Shown here one piece after another: positions 45,474 to 54,687 of a DNA stretch of 64,000 nt. Within the stretch, counting starts at the first letter, position 1. Every line of letters starts with the position of its first letter. A program made the translations under genes and the position numbers. Source of the stretch: CBDCGS01 sp965216915. Its GTDB lineage: Bacteria; Pseudomonadota; Alphaproteobacteria; UBA828. The stretch covers positions 171,567 through 235,566 of the forward strand of contig CBDCGS010000001.1 in NCBI GenBank assembly GCA_965216915.1. Reading direction: 5' to 3'. Below the pieces are notes generated by a model. It searched no databases and had not been told where the DNA came from. It worked only from the letters and a program-made list of their open reading frames with translations.

Positions 45474-48188
45474 ATGGGTGGTGCGCAAGAAGGCGGGATC
45501 TCGGTCGGCACGAGGGGCCAGTCCCGCCGCCGTGGGCGCGCGCGGCGCGTCGAACCCGCGACCCCGATGATGGCGCAATATCTTTCCATCAAGGAGGCCC
45601 ACCCCGGCTATCTCTTGTTCTATCGAATGGGCGACTTCTACGAGCTCTTCTTCGATGACGCGGTGGTGGCGTCACAGGCGCTCGATATCGCTCTCACGCA
45701 GCGCGGCAAGCACGCGGGGAGCGCCGTGCCCATGTGCGGTGTGCCCGTGCATGCCGCCGAGGCCTACCTTCAAAAGCTCACCCGCAAGGGTTTCAAGGTC
45801 GCGGTCTGTGAGCAGACAGAAGATCCGGCCGAAGCCCGCAAGCGCGGCGCAAAGGCGGTCGTCAACCGCGAGGTCATTCGCCTCGTCACGGCCGGTACGC
45901 TCAGCGAGGATGCGCTCCTCGATGCGCGCGCGGCGAATTATCTTGCGGCGATCGGGCGCGCCGAGGGCCGTCTCGCCCTCGCGTGGACGGAAATGTCGAC
46001 CGGTGAATTCGCGGTCACCGCGGTCGACGATCACGCGCTCGGGAACGCGCTCGCGAGGCTCGAGCCGGCCGAGCTCCTGGCCTCGGAGTCCCTGATTCAG
46101 GCCGAAGCGCTCCTGGAGCTTTTTGCGGAGTGGAAGCCGGTCCTCACCGTCCAGTCCGATCAGACCTTCGACAGCACCGGCGGCGCGCGCGATCTCATGG
46201 CGCTCTACGGACTCGCCTCGCTCGATGGGCTTGGGCCTTTCGGGCGCGCTGAGCTTGCGGCCTGCGGTGCCATCGTCGGCTATCTGCGGCTGACACAGAA
46301 GGGCAAGCTGCCCCGCCTCGCCCGCCCGCGCCTCGTGGCCGCGCACACCACCATGAGCATCGATGGGGCAACGCGGCGCAACCTCGAGCTGACGGCCGCG
46401 CTCGATGGGGGCCGGCAAGGCAGCCTGCTCGACGTGATCGACCGCACATTGACCGGCCCCGGTGCACGTCTGCTGCGCGCGCGCCTCATGGCGCCGCTGA
46501 CCGAGGTGGCGCGGATCGCCGCGAGGCTCGACGAGGTTGGCTTCTTCGTGGAGGCCGAAGCCGCGCGCGAGGGTGTGCGCGCGGCGTTGCGCGGCTGTCC
46601 CGACATCGAGCGCGCGCTCTCGCGTCTCGCACTCGGTCGTGGAGGCCCGCGTGATCTCGCGGCGATCCGTGACGGGCTCGCGCTCGTCCCAAGCGTGATG
46701 GCGGCGCTCGATAGCGTCCGGACCATGAACCTTGAGGGTCCGCCCGCCGCGATCGCGGCACGTGGCAAAGGCCTTGGACGGCATGATGTGCTGGTTGATC
46801 GCCTGCAGCGCGCGTTGGTCGCCAGTCCGACCCTGCATGTGCGCGATGGCGGCTTCATCGCAAGAGGCTATGACGAAGCACTCGATCAGCTTCGCACGTT
46901 GCGGGACGAGAGCGAGCGGCTTATCGCGGCGCTCCGCACGCGCTACCGCGATGAGACGGGCGTCACGACGCTCAAGATAGAGCGCAACAACGTTCTCGGC
47001 CGCTTCGTCGAGGTGACGGCGCGGCAGGCCGACAAGCTCGACGACCGCTTCATCCACCGGCAATCGCTCGCCACGGTCGCGCGCTTCGGCACGGCAGAGC
47101 TTGGCGAGCTCGAGGCCAAGATCAACAGCGCCGCCGACAGGGCACTGGCGCTCGAGCAGACGCATTTCGACGACCTCGTCACCGAGGTCACGGCGCGCGC
47201 GGAAGACATCCAGCGCGCGGCGCGTGCGCTTGCCGCCTTCGATGTCGCCCAGGGCCTTGCGAGCCATGCGGTCGAAGCGAGCTACACCCGTCCTCTGGTC
47301 GACGATGGTGATCTCTTCGCGATCCGCGGTGGGCGACATCCGGTGGTCGAGGCGCTGGCGCCTGCGCGCGACGGCGCACCCTTCGTGCCCAACGACTGCA
47401 CGCTCGCAGACGACGGACGAATCTGGCTCATCACCGGGCCCAACATGGCGGGCAAGAGCACATTCCTGCGGCAAAACGCGCTGATTGCGGTGCTCGCCCA
47501 GATGGGCGCATTCGTCCCGGCCGAAGCCGCGCATGTCGGCGTGGTCGATCGGCTGTTTAGCCGGGTCGGCGCCGCCGATGATCTCGCACGCGGCCGTTCG
47601 ACCTTCATGGTGGAGATGATCGAGACCGCGGCGATCCTCAATCAGGCGGGTCCGCGCGCGCTCGTGATCCTCGACGAGATCGGCCGCGGGACGGCGACCT
47701 ATGACGGGCTCTCGATCGCGTGGGCCACCATCGAGCATTTGCACGATACAAATCGTTGTCGCGCGCTTTTCGCCACGCACTATCACGAGTTGGTGGCGCT
47801 CGCGGGTTCGCTCGACCGGCTTTCGTGCCACACCATGCGCATTAAGGAATGGCAGGGCTCGGTGGTTTTCCTCCACGAGGTCGGCCCGGGTGCTGCGGAT
47901 CGCTCCTACGGCATTCATGTCGCCCGGCTCGCGGGCCTGCCCGAGACGGTGTTGGCGCGCGCCGACCAGGTGCTGGCCACCCTCGAGCGCGCGGAGCCGG
48001 CCGCAGCCGCATCGCGGCTCGCCGATGAGCTGCCGCTCTTCGCGGCGGCGACACCGCCGCCCTCGCCACCAGCCGCCGAACCCGATCCGGTCCACGCGCT
48101 GCTCGCCGCGGTCAACCCGGACGATCTGACGCCGCGCGAGGCCCTGGAGCTGCTTTATCGGCTGCGCGCCGCCCTGCCATCGGACTAA
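45474..48188 (+). CDS. mutS: DNA mismatch repair protein MutS
   Basis: A 904-residue mismatch-recognition ATPase. The mismatch-binding Phe-x-Glu motif is in [14 protein letters not shown], the Walker A loop is GPNMAGKST near residue 655, the signature is [15 protein letters not shown] and Walker B is [16 protein letters not shown]. The ATG at 45474 is chosen because longer frames upstream run antisense to phoR; the true start may be a little downstream, at the MMAQYL methionines. The C-terminus has a Pro/Ala linker and a short dimerisation helix. No mutL is adjacent. Confidence 0.97.
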   Translation: MGGAQEGGISVGTRGQSRRRGRARRVEPATPMMAQYLSIKEAHPGYLLFYRMGDFYELFFDDAVVASQALDIALTQRGKHAGSAVPMCGVPVHAAEAYLQKLTRKGFKVAVCEQTEDPAEARKRGAKAVVNREVIRLVTAGTLSEDALLDARAANYLAAIGRAEGRLALAWTEMSTGEFAVTAVDDHALGNALARLEPAELLASESLIQAEALLELFAEWKPVLTVQSDQTFDSTGGARDLMALYGLASLDGLGPFGRAELAACGAIVGYLRLTQKGKLPRLARPRLVAAHTTMSIDGATRRNLELTAALDGGRQGSLLDVIDRTLTGPGARLLRARLMAPLTEVARIAARLDEVGFFVEAEAAREGVRAALRGCPDIERALSRLALGRGGPRDLAAIRDGLALVPSVMAALDSVRTMNLEGPPAAIAARGKGLGRHDVLVDRLQRALVASPTLHVRDGGFIARGYDEALDQLRTLRDESERLIAALRTRYRDETGVTTLKIERNNVLGRFVEVTARQADKLDDRFIHRQSLATVARFGTAELGELEAKINSAADRALALEQTHFDDLVTEVTARAEDIQRAARALAAFDVAQGLASHAVEASYTRPLVDDGDLFAIRGGRHPVVEALAPARDGAPFVPNDCTLADDGRIWLITGPNMAGKSTFLRQNALIAVLAQMGAFVPAEAAHVGVVDRLFSRVGAADDLARGRSTFMVEMIETAAILNQAGPRALVILDEIGRGTATYDGLSIAWATIEHLHDTNRCRALFATHYHELVALAGSLDRLSCHTMRIKEWQGSVVFLHEVGPGAADRSYGIHVARLAGLPETVLARADQVLATLERAEPAAAASRLADELPLFAAATPPPSPPAAEPDPVHALLAAVNPDDLTPREALELLYRLRAALPSD

Positions 48189-48207
48189 GGGCGTCGCCCC
48201 GCGTGCG

Positions 48208-48873
48208 TCAGGGACGCTTGCGGCAGAGGGTCAGGCCATCGCCAATCGGGAGCATCGCGATGGAGACGCGCGGATCCGTCCGGATTTTTCTGTTGAGCCC
48301 GTCGACGACCGGCGTGTTCTCGGTCCATTTCGCCGGATCCCCGACGTTGCCCATGTGGAAGACATTGTCGATCGCGACGAGGCCGCCGGGTCGGACCAAG
48401 GTCAGGCAACGCTCGTAGTAGCGGTCGTAGTCCGCCTTGTCCGCGTCGATGAAGGCGAAATCGTACCGGTCCTCGGCACCCTCGCGGATCAGCGCGTCGA
48501 GCGTTTCGCAAGCGTCGCCGAGGCGGAGGGTGATGCGCTCCGCGACCCCCGCCTCTTGCCAATGTCGCCGGGCGACATCGGTCCACTCGGCGTTCTGATC
48601 GAGCGCAGTCACCCGACCGTCGGGACCCATCGCAAGTGCCACGGCGAGCGCGCTATAGCCCGTGAAGACACCAACCTCCAAATACTGCTTCGCGCCGGTA
48701 AGCTCGACGAGAAGCGCCATCAGCGCGCCTTGTTCCGGCGAGATCTGCATCACCGCCCATTCGTGGCCAGCGGTTTCGTCGCGAAGCCGTTGCAGGGTGG
48801 CCGGCTCGCGGAACCCGTTGGTCAACAGATAGTCGTGCAGGGCGTCGGTGAGCACTGTCGGGCGGTTCGACAT
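48208..48873 (-). CDS. O-methyltransferase (family 3, caffeoyl-CoA/catechol type)
   Basis: A 221-residue class I SAM-dependent methyltransferase. Motif I is YLEVGVFTGYSALAVA, the acidic residue after strand 2 is in VTALDQNAEW, and the metal-binding region FAFIDADKADYDRYYE and AIDNVFHMG match family 3 enzymes that need a divalent metal. The ATG at 48873 precedes the first family helix. The usual substrates are catechol-like or CoA-bound phenols; the local one is unknown. It is convergent with mutS. Confidence 0.92.
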   Translation of the reverse strand: MSNRPTVLTDALHDYLLTNGFREPATLQRLRDETAGHEWAVMQISPEQGALMALLVELTGAKQYLEVGVFTGYSALAVALAMGPDGRVTALDQNAEWTDVARRHWQEAGVAERITLRLGDACETLDALIREGAEDRYDFAFIDADKADYDRYYERCLTLVRPGGLVAIDNVFHMGNVGDPAKWTENTPVVDGLNRKIRTDPRVSIAMLPIGDGLTLCRKRP

Positions 48874-49040
48874 GGAGCCTCTCGCGGTATGGGGCCCGGC
48901 GTTGGGCCGGCGGTACACCAGCGCATATCACGTTCGCTCATGCCCGCGCGACATGCTCTCTCTCATGGAAATTGTCGGGGCAAACGGTGCGAGAGGTTGC
49001 GGCGGCGGCTGCGACGGCTCTCGGCTTTGGCGCGTGCCCC

Positions 49041-49664
49041 CTACCCGAACGCGGGCTCCGTCTCTCGGGCGCTGTCGCGCGCACCGAGGGCCGCGCGCCA
49101 GCGCGCGATGTTGGGCACGGCGCCGAGCAGGGTTTCGCCCTCCGGTGCCATCGCGAGGTAATGCACGACGGGCAGCACGAAATAATCGGCGAGCGAGGGT
49201 GTCGCGCCGGCGAAATAGTCCTCGCCCGCGAGCGCGCCGTCGAGCACGCCGAGCGCCTTCTCGGTCTTGGGCACGCTTTCGCTCACCAAGGCCTCGTTCG
49301 CCGTGCCGCCCTGGCTCGGCACGAGGACGCGCTGGAGCCAGATGTCGATCGCCGGGCGATAGAGATATTGGATCAGGACCGACGTCCACTGATAGCTGCG
49401 TGCCGCCGCGAGCGGATCGGCGGGCAAGAACGAGGGGCCGTCGAACACCGCATCGACGTAGTGGCAGATCGCAAGCGTCTCGTGCATCTGCACATCGCCG
49501 TGGGTCATCGCCGGCACCGAGCCCCAGGGCTGACGCGCGAGTTGCTCAGGCACCTGGGGCATCACGGGATCGAGCTCGTAGGCGACGCCCTTCTCGGCGA
49601 ACGCCATACGGCAGGTGCGGCCGTAGGTGCTAAACGGTGTCGAATGCAGAATGAGCGTCGCCAT
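49041..49664 (-). CDS. Glutathione S-transferase family protein
   Basis: A 207-residue GST. The thioredoxin-like domain (residues 1-80) shows ILHSTPFSTYGRTCRMAFAE and the glutathione-contact region QPWGSVPAMTHGDVQMHETL, with Glu-Thr at the usual Glu-Ser site. The C-terminal helical domain contains FAGATPSLADYFVLPVVHYL. It lies 132 bases downstream of the thiolase gene on the same strand and may be the last gene of that operon. It differs clearly from the GST at 42372-43004. Confidence 0.9.
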   Translation of the reverse strand: MATLILHSTPFSTYGRTCRMAFAEKGVAYELDPVMPQVPEQLARQPWGSVPAMTHGDVQMHETLAICHYVDAVFDGPSFLPADPLAAARSYQWTSVLIQYLYRPAIDIWLQRVLVPSQGGTANEALVSESVPKTEKALGVLDGALAGEDYFAGATPSLADYFVLPVVHYLAMAPEGETLLGAVPNIARWRAALGARDSARETEPAFG

Positions 49665-49796
49665 GGTTTGCCTCCCTCCGTCTCGGCGTTGCGTACGGGT
49701 GCGTAGAAGACCAGGTTTCGCGCGCGCCCGATAGCCCGCCGTCGTCGGAGACGCTCGCACGAGCCCCGGAGGGATACCCCCGGCCGCGGGCCCGGC

Positions 49797-50999
49797 CTAC
49801 CCGTCGTAGTGCCCGATGATGGCGACGCTGGCGACGTTCTGCACCGGGTGGCCGCCGAGATTGTGCGTGAGGCCGTAGCGCATGTCGTCGAGCTGGCGTT
49901 GGCCCGCGCGGCCCTGGAACTGCAGGTAGATCTCGTAGAGCATGCGTAGGCCCGAGGCGCCGATCGGGTGGCCGAAGCATTTGAGGCCGCCGTCGATCTG
50001 GCAGGGCATCGCGCCCTCGGCATCGAAGGTGCCGTCGAGCACCGCCTTCCACGCCTGCCCCTCGTCGGCGAGGCCGAGATCTTCCATGGTCACAAGCTCG
50101 GTGATCGAGAAGCAGTCATGCACCTCGGTGACGCGGATCTCCTTGCGCGGATCGGAGATACCCGCCTCCTCGTAGGCGCGCTGGGCGGCGATGCGCGTGG
50201 TCTTGAGATGGGCGCCGTTCCACGCGTTGAAGCCGACCTCCTCGCCGTTCGAGACGCTGAGCTGCAGTGCCTTGACGGTGATCACGTCGGTCCGGCCGAG
50301 CTCCAGCGCGATCTCGGGCGTGGTCACGATCGCGCAGGCCGCGCCGTCGCTTACCCCACAGCAATCGAAGAGGCCGATCGGCTCGGCGATCATCGGCGCG
50401 CCGAGCGCCTGCTCCTCGGTGATCGGGCGCTGCAAATGCGCCTTCGGATTGCGCGCGCCGTTGGCATGGCTCTTCACAGAGACGTGCGCCATCGCGCGCT
50501 TGAGGTCGTCGCGGTCGACACCGTGGGTGCCGCGATAGCCGGCGGCGAGCTGCGCGAACGCGCCGGGCGCCGAGACGTTGGGTGCGAACAGATCGTGCGT
50601 GACGCCGCGCGTGCGCGCCGGCAGGCCGCCATAACCCGTGTCCTTGAGCTTCTCGACGCCGAGCGCAAGCGCGAAATCCGCGGCACCCGAGGCCACCGCG
50701 TAGCAGGCGCCGCGAAACGCTTCGGTGCCGCTTGCGCACATGTTCTCGACATGGGTCACCGGGATGTAGCCGAGACGGAGCGCCGTCGCGAGCGGGATCG
50801 CGCTCGGGCCGACATTGACCGCGTCGAAGGCGGTGCTGAGCCAAGCGGCATCGATCTGCGAGCGCTCGATGCCGGCATCGCCGATGCATTCCTCGAACGC
50901 CTCCGCCATGAGATCGGCAGGCTCGGCATCCCAGCGCTCGCCGAACTTGGAGCAGCCCATGCCGAGAATGGCGACCTTGTCTCGAATTCCGCGACCCAT
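49797..50999 (-). CDS. SCP2-type thiolase / acetyl-CoA acetyltransferase family
   Basis: A 400-residue thiolase-fold enzyme. The nucleophilic Cys88 is in HVENMCASGTEAFRG and the active-site His is in KCFGHPIGASGLRM; the second catalytic Cys of classical thiolases (C-x-G) is not present, as in SCP2-type members. This type commonly pairs with a DUF35 zinc/OB protein for acyl-CoA thiolysis or retro-aldol cleavage, for example of steroid side chains. Here the upstream gene is a DUF35 fusion, which fits. The ATG at 50999 follows GAGGAAAGG. The natural substrate is unknown. Confidence 0.9.
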   Translation of the reverse strand: MGRGIRDKVAILGMGCSKFGERWDAEPADLMAEAFEECIGDAGIERSQIDAAWLSTAFDAVNVGPSAIPLATALRLGYIPVTHVENMCASGTEAFRGACYAVASGAADFALALGVEKLKDTGYGGLPARTRGVTHDLFAPNVSAPGAFAQLAAGYRGTHGVDRDDLKRAMAHVSVKSHANGARNPKAHLQRPITEEQALGAPMIAEPIGLFDCCGVSDGAACAIVTTPEIALELGRTDVITVKALQLSVSNGEEVGFNAWNGAHLKTTRIAAQRAYEEAGISDPRKEIRVTEVHDCFSITELVTMEDLGLADEGQAWKAVLDGTFDAEGAMPCQIDGGLKCFGHPIGASGLRMLYEIYLQFQGRAGQRQLDDMRYGLTHNLGGHPVQNVASVAIIGHYDG

Positions 51000-51059
51000 C
51001 GTCACACCTTTCCTCGTGTCAAACGCCGCGCTGGCGGGCGTCTTGCCGATCCTGCTTGC

Positions 51060-52490
51060 TCAAGCGGGCGCGGCCTTCCAAAAATACTGGCGCATTCCGC
51101 GCCGCGCATCCACATGCTTGAGGCGGAAGCGCATCGTCGTCGGCGTGCCGACGTCGAAATTGTCGGGGTCGACCTCTGTGAAATCCACCATCGCGCGCCC
51201 GCCGCCCTCAAACTCGACGAGCCCGAAATAGGCCGGCGGGTCCATCGAGAAGACCAGGCGGTCGGCGGTAAAGGTCTTGACCCGCGCCGGCACGTCGGCC
51301 ATCGGGTGCGGCTCTTGCGTGTCCTTCGCGCCGCAATTCGGGTTCACGCAATAGATCGACGTCGGATACTGCACGGTGCCGCAGCGCGCGCAGCGGCCGC
51401 CGACGAAGCCGGTCACGCCCTCGCGGTTTCGATATTGCGCGGTCAGCGCTGGCGAGCGGTCGAGCTCCGCGCGCTTGCCGTATTCACGCTCCACCACGCC
51501 GGTGTAAGTGAGGAGCTTGTTGTAGTTGGTCTCCTCCAGGCGCCGGGCGAGACAGCCCGGCACGCCGAGCGCCGGTTGCGCGTCCGCGATGCCGTCGGTC
51601 ACCTCGAAGACGAGCGCGTCGGCGCCCTGGCCGAAGCCGGTCAGCAAGATGCGCTGGCCGGGCGTCGCCTCCGCCAGCACCGCCGCCAGCATCACGAGCG
51701 GATGCGCTGCGCCGCATTGGCCGACAGTGCTCACCAGCGGGTCAGCGAGCGCCTCGGCGGAAAGGCCGCAGGCCTTCGCGACGCCCTCGGGTACGCGCCG
51801 CAGGTGCGACGGCACGATCGCGTGATCGATCGCGCCCGCCTCGAGCCCGGCATCGGCGAGCGCCGCGGCAACCGCTTCGGGCACGAGCTTGAGCCAGCCC
51901 TCGTCGCGGATCCAGCGCTCCTCCCAGTCATAGTCGAAGTCATCGCCGCTCGCCCGGAAGTGGTCGATGAAGTCGACGCTCACGGTCGCGCCGCCCAGAA
52001 GCCGCGCGATGCCGTCGCCGGGCCCGACCATGACGCCGGCGGCACCGTCGCCCGTCAGCATCTCCATCGGGCTGCCGGCGCGCGTCTTGCGCTTCTCGGC
52101 CGCGAGCACGAGCGTCGCCCGTCCCGCCGCCGCGCTCTCCAACGCGCTCGCGAGCGCCGTCGTTGCCGCGCGCTGCGCGCCGCCGACATCCATCGTGCGC
52201 ACGGTGCGCGGCAGGTTGAGCGCCCCCGCCACGATGCCCGCGTTCTGGCGCACCGCGAACGGGTGGGTGGTCGAGGCGAGGACGAGGGCGTCGGCGCCGT
52301 CGACCCTGCCCATGTCGCGCGCGGTCTCGACAGCCATCGTGATCGGGTCCTCGTCCCAATTGCACATGGTGCGCTCGCCGCGCGCGAGGCCGCGCAACGA
52401 CGCGTCGAACCAGGTGTTGCCCTCGGCGATCGCCGAGCGTTGCAAACGGCGGCGCGGCAGATAGGCGCCGAAGGCAGTGAGTCCAGGCAC
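51060..52490 (-). CDS. HMG-CoA synthase-like thiolase-fold protein fused to DUF35 zinc/OB domain
   Basis: A 476-residue protein from a GTG start; GGGAG lies nine bases before it. Residues 1-330 have the HMG-CoA synthase/KAS III fold (AFGAYLPRRRLQRSAIAEG; TVGQCGAAHPLVMLAAVLA; RILLTGFGQGADALVFEV). Residues 370-476 are DUF35, with a four-Cys zinc knuckle (CARCGTVQYP and CVNPNCG) and an OB fold. At the place of the catalytic Cys the sequence reads TMDVGGAQRAATTAL, so Gln106 appears to replace Cys, and the Asn of KAS III is Gln (VGQCG). It may therefore not condense acyl groups. It is in the MaoC-SDR-thiolase operon. Confidence 0.82.
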   Translation of the reverse strand: MPGLTAFGAYLPRRRLQRSAIAEGNTWFDASLRGLARGERTMCNWDEDPITMAVETARDMGRVDGADALVLASTTHPFAVRQNAGIVAGALNLPRTVRTMDVGGAQRAATTALASALESAAAGRATLVLAAEKRKTRAGSPMEMLTGDGAAGVMVGPGDGIARLLGGATVSVDFIDHFRASGDDFDYDWEERWIRDEGWLKLVPEAVAAALADAGLEAGAIDHAIVPSHLRRVPEGVAKACGLSAEALADPLVSTVGQCGAAHPLVMLAAVLAEATPGQRILLTGFGQGADALVFEVTDGIADAQPALGVPGCLARRLEETNYNKLLTYTGVVEREYGKRAELDRSPALTAQYRNREGVTGFVGGRCARCGTVQYPTSIYCVNPNCGAKDTQEPHPMADVPARVKTFTADRLVFSMDPPAYFGLVEFEGGGRAMVDFTEVDPDNFDVGTPTTMRFRLKHVDARRGMRQYFWKAAPA

Positions 52491-52519
52491 GGTCTTGATC
52501 TCCCTCGCGCGCGCCGCGA

Positions 52520-53425
52520 TCAGAGTGGGTCCCAGCCGAACACGTCGCCCGAGCGGTCGAGCGCGGCGAAATCGGCCTGCAGTGCGGGGATCGCGTGATC
52601 GGCGATCGCCTGCTCGTCCCAGCCGTCGCTCCGGTGGATGCTGCGGATCGGGCGGAACGGGCTGAACAGAAAAATCTCGTTGTTGCGCACCGCGAACACC
52701 TGGCCCGTGATGCCGGCCGCCGCGTCGGAGGCGAGGAAGACGGCGAGCGGCACGTTCTTCTCCGGCGTCATCACCTTGAGCTTGGCGATGCGTGCACGCT
52801 GCTCCTCTGTGTCGGCCGGGATCTCGCTGGTCATCCGGCTCCAGGCGAACGGCGCGATGCAGTTGGAGCGCACCTTGAAGCGCTTCATGTCGAGCGCGAT
52901 CGACTTCGACAGCGCGCAGATGCCGAGCTTCGCGGCCGCGTAGTTGGCCTGCCCGAAATTGCCGATCAGGCCGGAGGTGCTGGTCATGTGCACGAAGGCG
53001 CCGGACTCCTGCGTGCGGAAATGGGGGGCGGCGGCGCGGCTTAGGAAGAAGCTGCCATTGAGGTGCACGCCGACGACACTCAGCCACTGCTCGGGCGTCA
53101 TCTTGTGGAAGATGGTGTCGCGCAGAATGCCGGCATTGTTGACCACGATGTCGATGCGCCCGAAGGCATCGAGCGCGGTTTGCACGATCGCCTGCGCGCC
53201 CTCCCAGGTCTCGACGCCGTTCCCGTCGACCACCGCTTGGCCACCGTCGGCCTCGATCATGCGCTTGGTTTCCTCGCCGGGAGCGGCAGAGCCCCCCTCG
53301 CCCGTCACCGAGACGCCGATGTCGTTGACCACGACCGCCGCCCCCGTGCGCGCGAGCGCAAGCGCGACCTCGCGGCCGATGCCACCGCCCGCGCCCGAGA
53401 CGATCGCGACCTTGCCCGTGTTCAT
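52520..53425 (-). CDS. SDR-family (3R)-hydroxyacyl-CoA dehydrogenase-like protein
   Basis: A 301-residue classical SDR resembling the dehydrogenase part of peroxisomal MFE-2. The NAD loop is IVSGAGGGIGREVALALART, then DIVVNNAGILRD, the catalytic Ser in MTSTSGLIGNFGQ and YAAAKLGICALSK. The extended C-terminus (WDEQAIADHAIPALQ) is also typical of that group. The ATG at 53425 has a GGGGAGAGA ribosome site. With MaoC upstream and the thiolase downstream it would supply the oxidation step of an acyl-CoA degradation cycle. Confidence 0.93.
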   Translation of the reverse strand: MNTGKVAIVSGAGGGIGREVALALARTGAAVVVNDIGVSVTGEGGSAAPGEETKRMIEADGGQAVVDGNGVETWEGAQAIVQTALDAFGRIDIVVNNAGILRDTIFHKMTPEQWLSVVGVHLNGSFFLSRAAAPHFRTQESGAFVHMTSTSGLIGNFGQANYAAAKLGICALSKSIALDMKRFKVRSNCIAPFAWSRMTSEIPADTEEQRARIAKLKVMTPEKNVPLAVFLASDAAAGITGQVFAVRNNEIFLFSPFRPIRSIHRSDGWDEQAIADHAIPALQADFAALDRSGDVFGWDPL

Positions 53426-53444
53426 TCCGTCTCTCCCCTCGGCA

Positions 53445-54293
53445 TCATGCGTCGAAGCGCGCGCGCCCACCCTTGAGTACCACCACGTCGCGCTCGACGG
53501 CGCGCGCCTGAAACGCGCCACCCCGCCACATCTCGACCCGGATGGTCTCGCCGGGAAAGACCGGTGCCGAGAAGCGCGCGCTCATCTCGACGAGCCGCTC
53601 GGGCGCATCGGCCGCGTAGGCGCGAAGCAGGGCCTGGCAGGCGATGCCATAGGTGCAGAGCCCGTGCAGGATCGGCCTCTCGAAGCCCGCCGCCGCGGCG
53701 ACCGCGGGATCGAGGTGCAGCGGGTTCGGGTCGCCATTCAGCCGATAGAGGAGCGCCTGCTCCGGCCGCGTCTCGACCGTCGCGGTGTCGTCGGGCGGGC
53801 CTTCTGGCGCGGGCGGCGACGGTCGCGCCGTGCCCGAGGGTCCGTCATAGCCGCCATCGCCCCGCAGCATGATGGTGCGCGTGACGGTCGCGAGCGCCGC
53901 GCCCGTCTCGGCATCGCGCAGCGTCTTTTCGAGGTAGAGCAGCGCGCCGGTCTTCGGCCCCTTGTCGACGCAATCGACGATACGCGTCTCGCCGATCACG
54001 GCGCCCTCGGTCGCGAGCGGCGCCGCCAGGCGAAACCCCTCCTCGGCATGCACGAGGCGCGTCGCATCGACCGTGGTCTGCGGATCGGCGAGCCAGAAAC
54101 CCGGATGGCCGAGCACCAGGCAGAACGAGGGCACGATGCTGGGGCCCTTGTGGTCGTCGACGAAGGCGAGCTGCCACGGATCGAGCGGATCTCGCCCGAG
54201 CCCGATCGAGAGCGCATAGCGCGTCGCGTCGAGCGGCCCATAGCGCTGCCGCACGGGAGGGATCTCGAAGCCCATAAGGGCGTCGTAGTTCAT
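53445..54293 (-). CDS. MaoC-like enoyl-CoA hydratase (hydratase 2, double hot-dog)
   Basis: A 282-residue protein with two hot-dog folds. The second carries the hydratase 2 motif YRLNGDPNPLHLDP with the catalytic Asp and His, followed by FERPILHGLCTYG. It hydrates trans-2-enoyl-CoA to (3R)-hydroxyacyl-CoA, which the adjacent SDR can oxidise. It is the first gene of the MaoC-SDR-HMGCS/DUF35-thiolase operon, 19 bases before the SDR. The promoter should lie in the 394-base divergent gap upstream. Confidence 0.93.
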   Translation of the reverse strand: MNYDALMGFEIPPVRQRYGPLDATRYALSIGLGRDPLDPWQLAFVDDHKGPSIVPSFCLVLGHPGFWLADPQTTVDATRLVHAEEGFRLAAPLATEGAVIGETRIVDCVDKGPKTGALLYLEKTLRDAETGAALATVTRTIMLRGDGGYDGPSGTARPSPPAPEGPPDDTATVETRPEQALLYRLNGDPNPLHLDPAVAAAAGFERPILHGLCTYGIACQALLRAYAADAPERLVEMSARFSAPVFPGETIRVEMWRGGAFQARAVERDVVVLKGGRARFDA

Positions 54294-54529
54294 GACGCGC
54301 GCTCTCGCCGCCCTGGTGATGTGGTGGGCCTGCTATATCGCGAACCCGCGGCGCTGCAAAGGCCGCAGCGCGGCGCGCCGGCGGGCAGATAAGCGCACCG
54401 GCTTCGCCCCCTGTGTAGGCGCGCCGAAGCCCGGTACCTTCATCCGCGTGCTCGACCCGCGGATGAGGAGGGGGGCGAGTGCGGGGGCCAGGGGCCCCGC
54501 CCCGTTGCCTCGATGTTGCCGTATTCAGC

Positions 54530-54543
54530 TGATAGATCTATCA
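54530..54543. promoter_or_regulatory. Perfect 14-bp palindrome (possible operator)
   Basis: TGATAGATCTATCA is a perfect palindrome, 145 bases before the ATG of the peptidoglycan-binding relic. Symmetry and position suit a dimeric regulator. It shares the GATAG half with the inverted repeat at 54639-54656. Confidence 0.4.
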
Positions 54544-54638
54544 CCTAAGAATGCACGCGGCAGCGCGGGGCGGAACGGCGCGATGACACCACATCTTGCG
54601 CATACGCATTGGACCGACCAGCTGCGATTGGCGTATCT

Positions 54639-54656
54639 GATAGGCAATAGCCTATC
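54639..54656. promoter_or_regulatory. Inverted repeat GATAGGC-aata-GCCTATC
   Basis: Seven-base perfect arms with a four-base spacer, 31 bases upstream of the ATG at 54688. No T-run follows, so it is not a terminator. It may be an operator for the island or a leader hairpin. It resembles the palindrome at 54530 through the GATAG core. Confidence 0.4.
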
Positions 54657-54687
54657 GCGGTCGTCAACAGCACCCGGTGATCATCCT

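Larger units (their letters stand above)
54294..54687. other. Non-coding gap between MaoC operon and the peptidoglycan-binding relic
   Basis: This 394-base stretch has no convincing gene. It is GC-rich up to about 54515 and then more mixed, and contains two near-perfect palindromes, listed separately. It should hold the promoter of the MaoC operon and possibly one for the downstream island. Confidence 0.6.

Noticed and set aside
45672..48095. 807-codon open frame on the minus strand
   Set aside because: It mirrors mutS, which has all catalytic motifs on the plus strand. The minus frame has no recognisable domain.
49968..52598. 876-codon open frame on the plus strand
   Set aside because: It runs antisense through the thiolase and the HMGCS/DUF35 fusion genes. 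It is Arg/Ala/Asp-rich with no domain structure.
51060..53087. 675-codon frame extending the HMGCS/DUF35 gene upstream
   Set aside because: The extension overlaps the SDR gene in another frame and has no conserved sequence. The GTG at 52490 has a good ribosome site.
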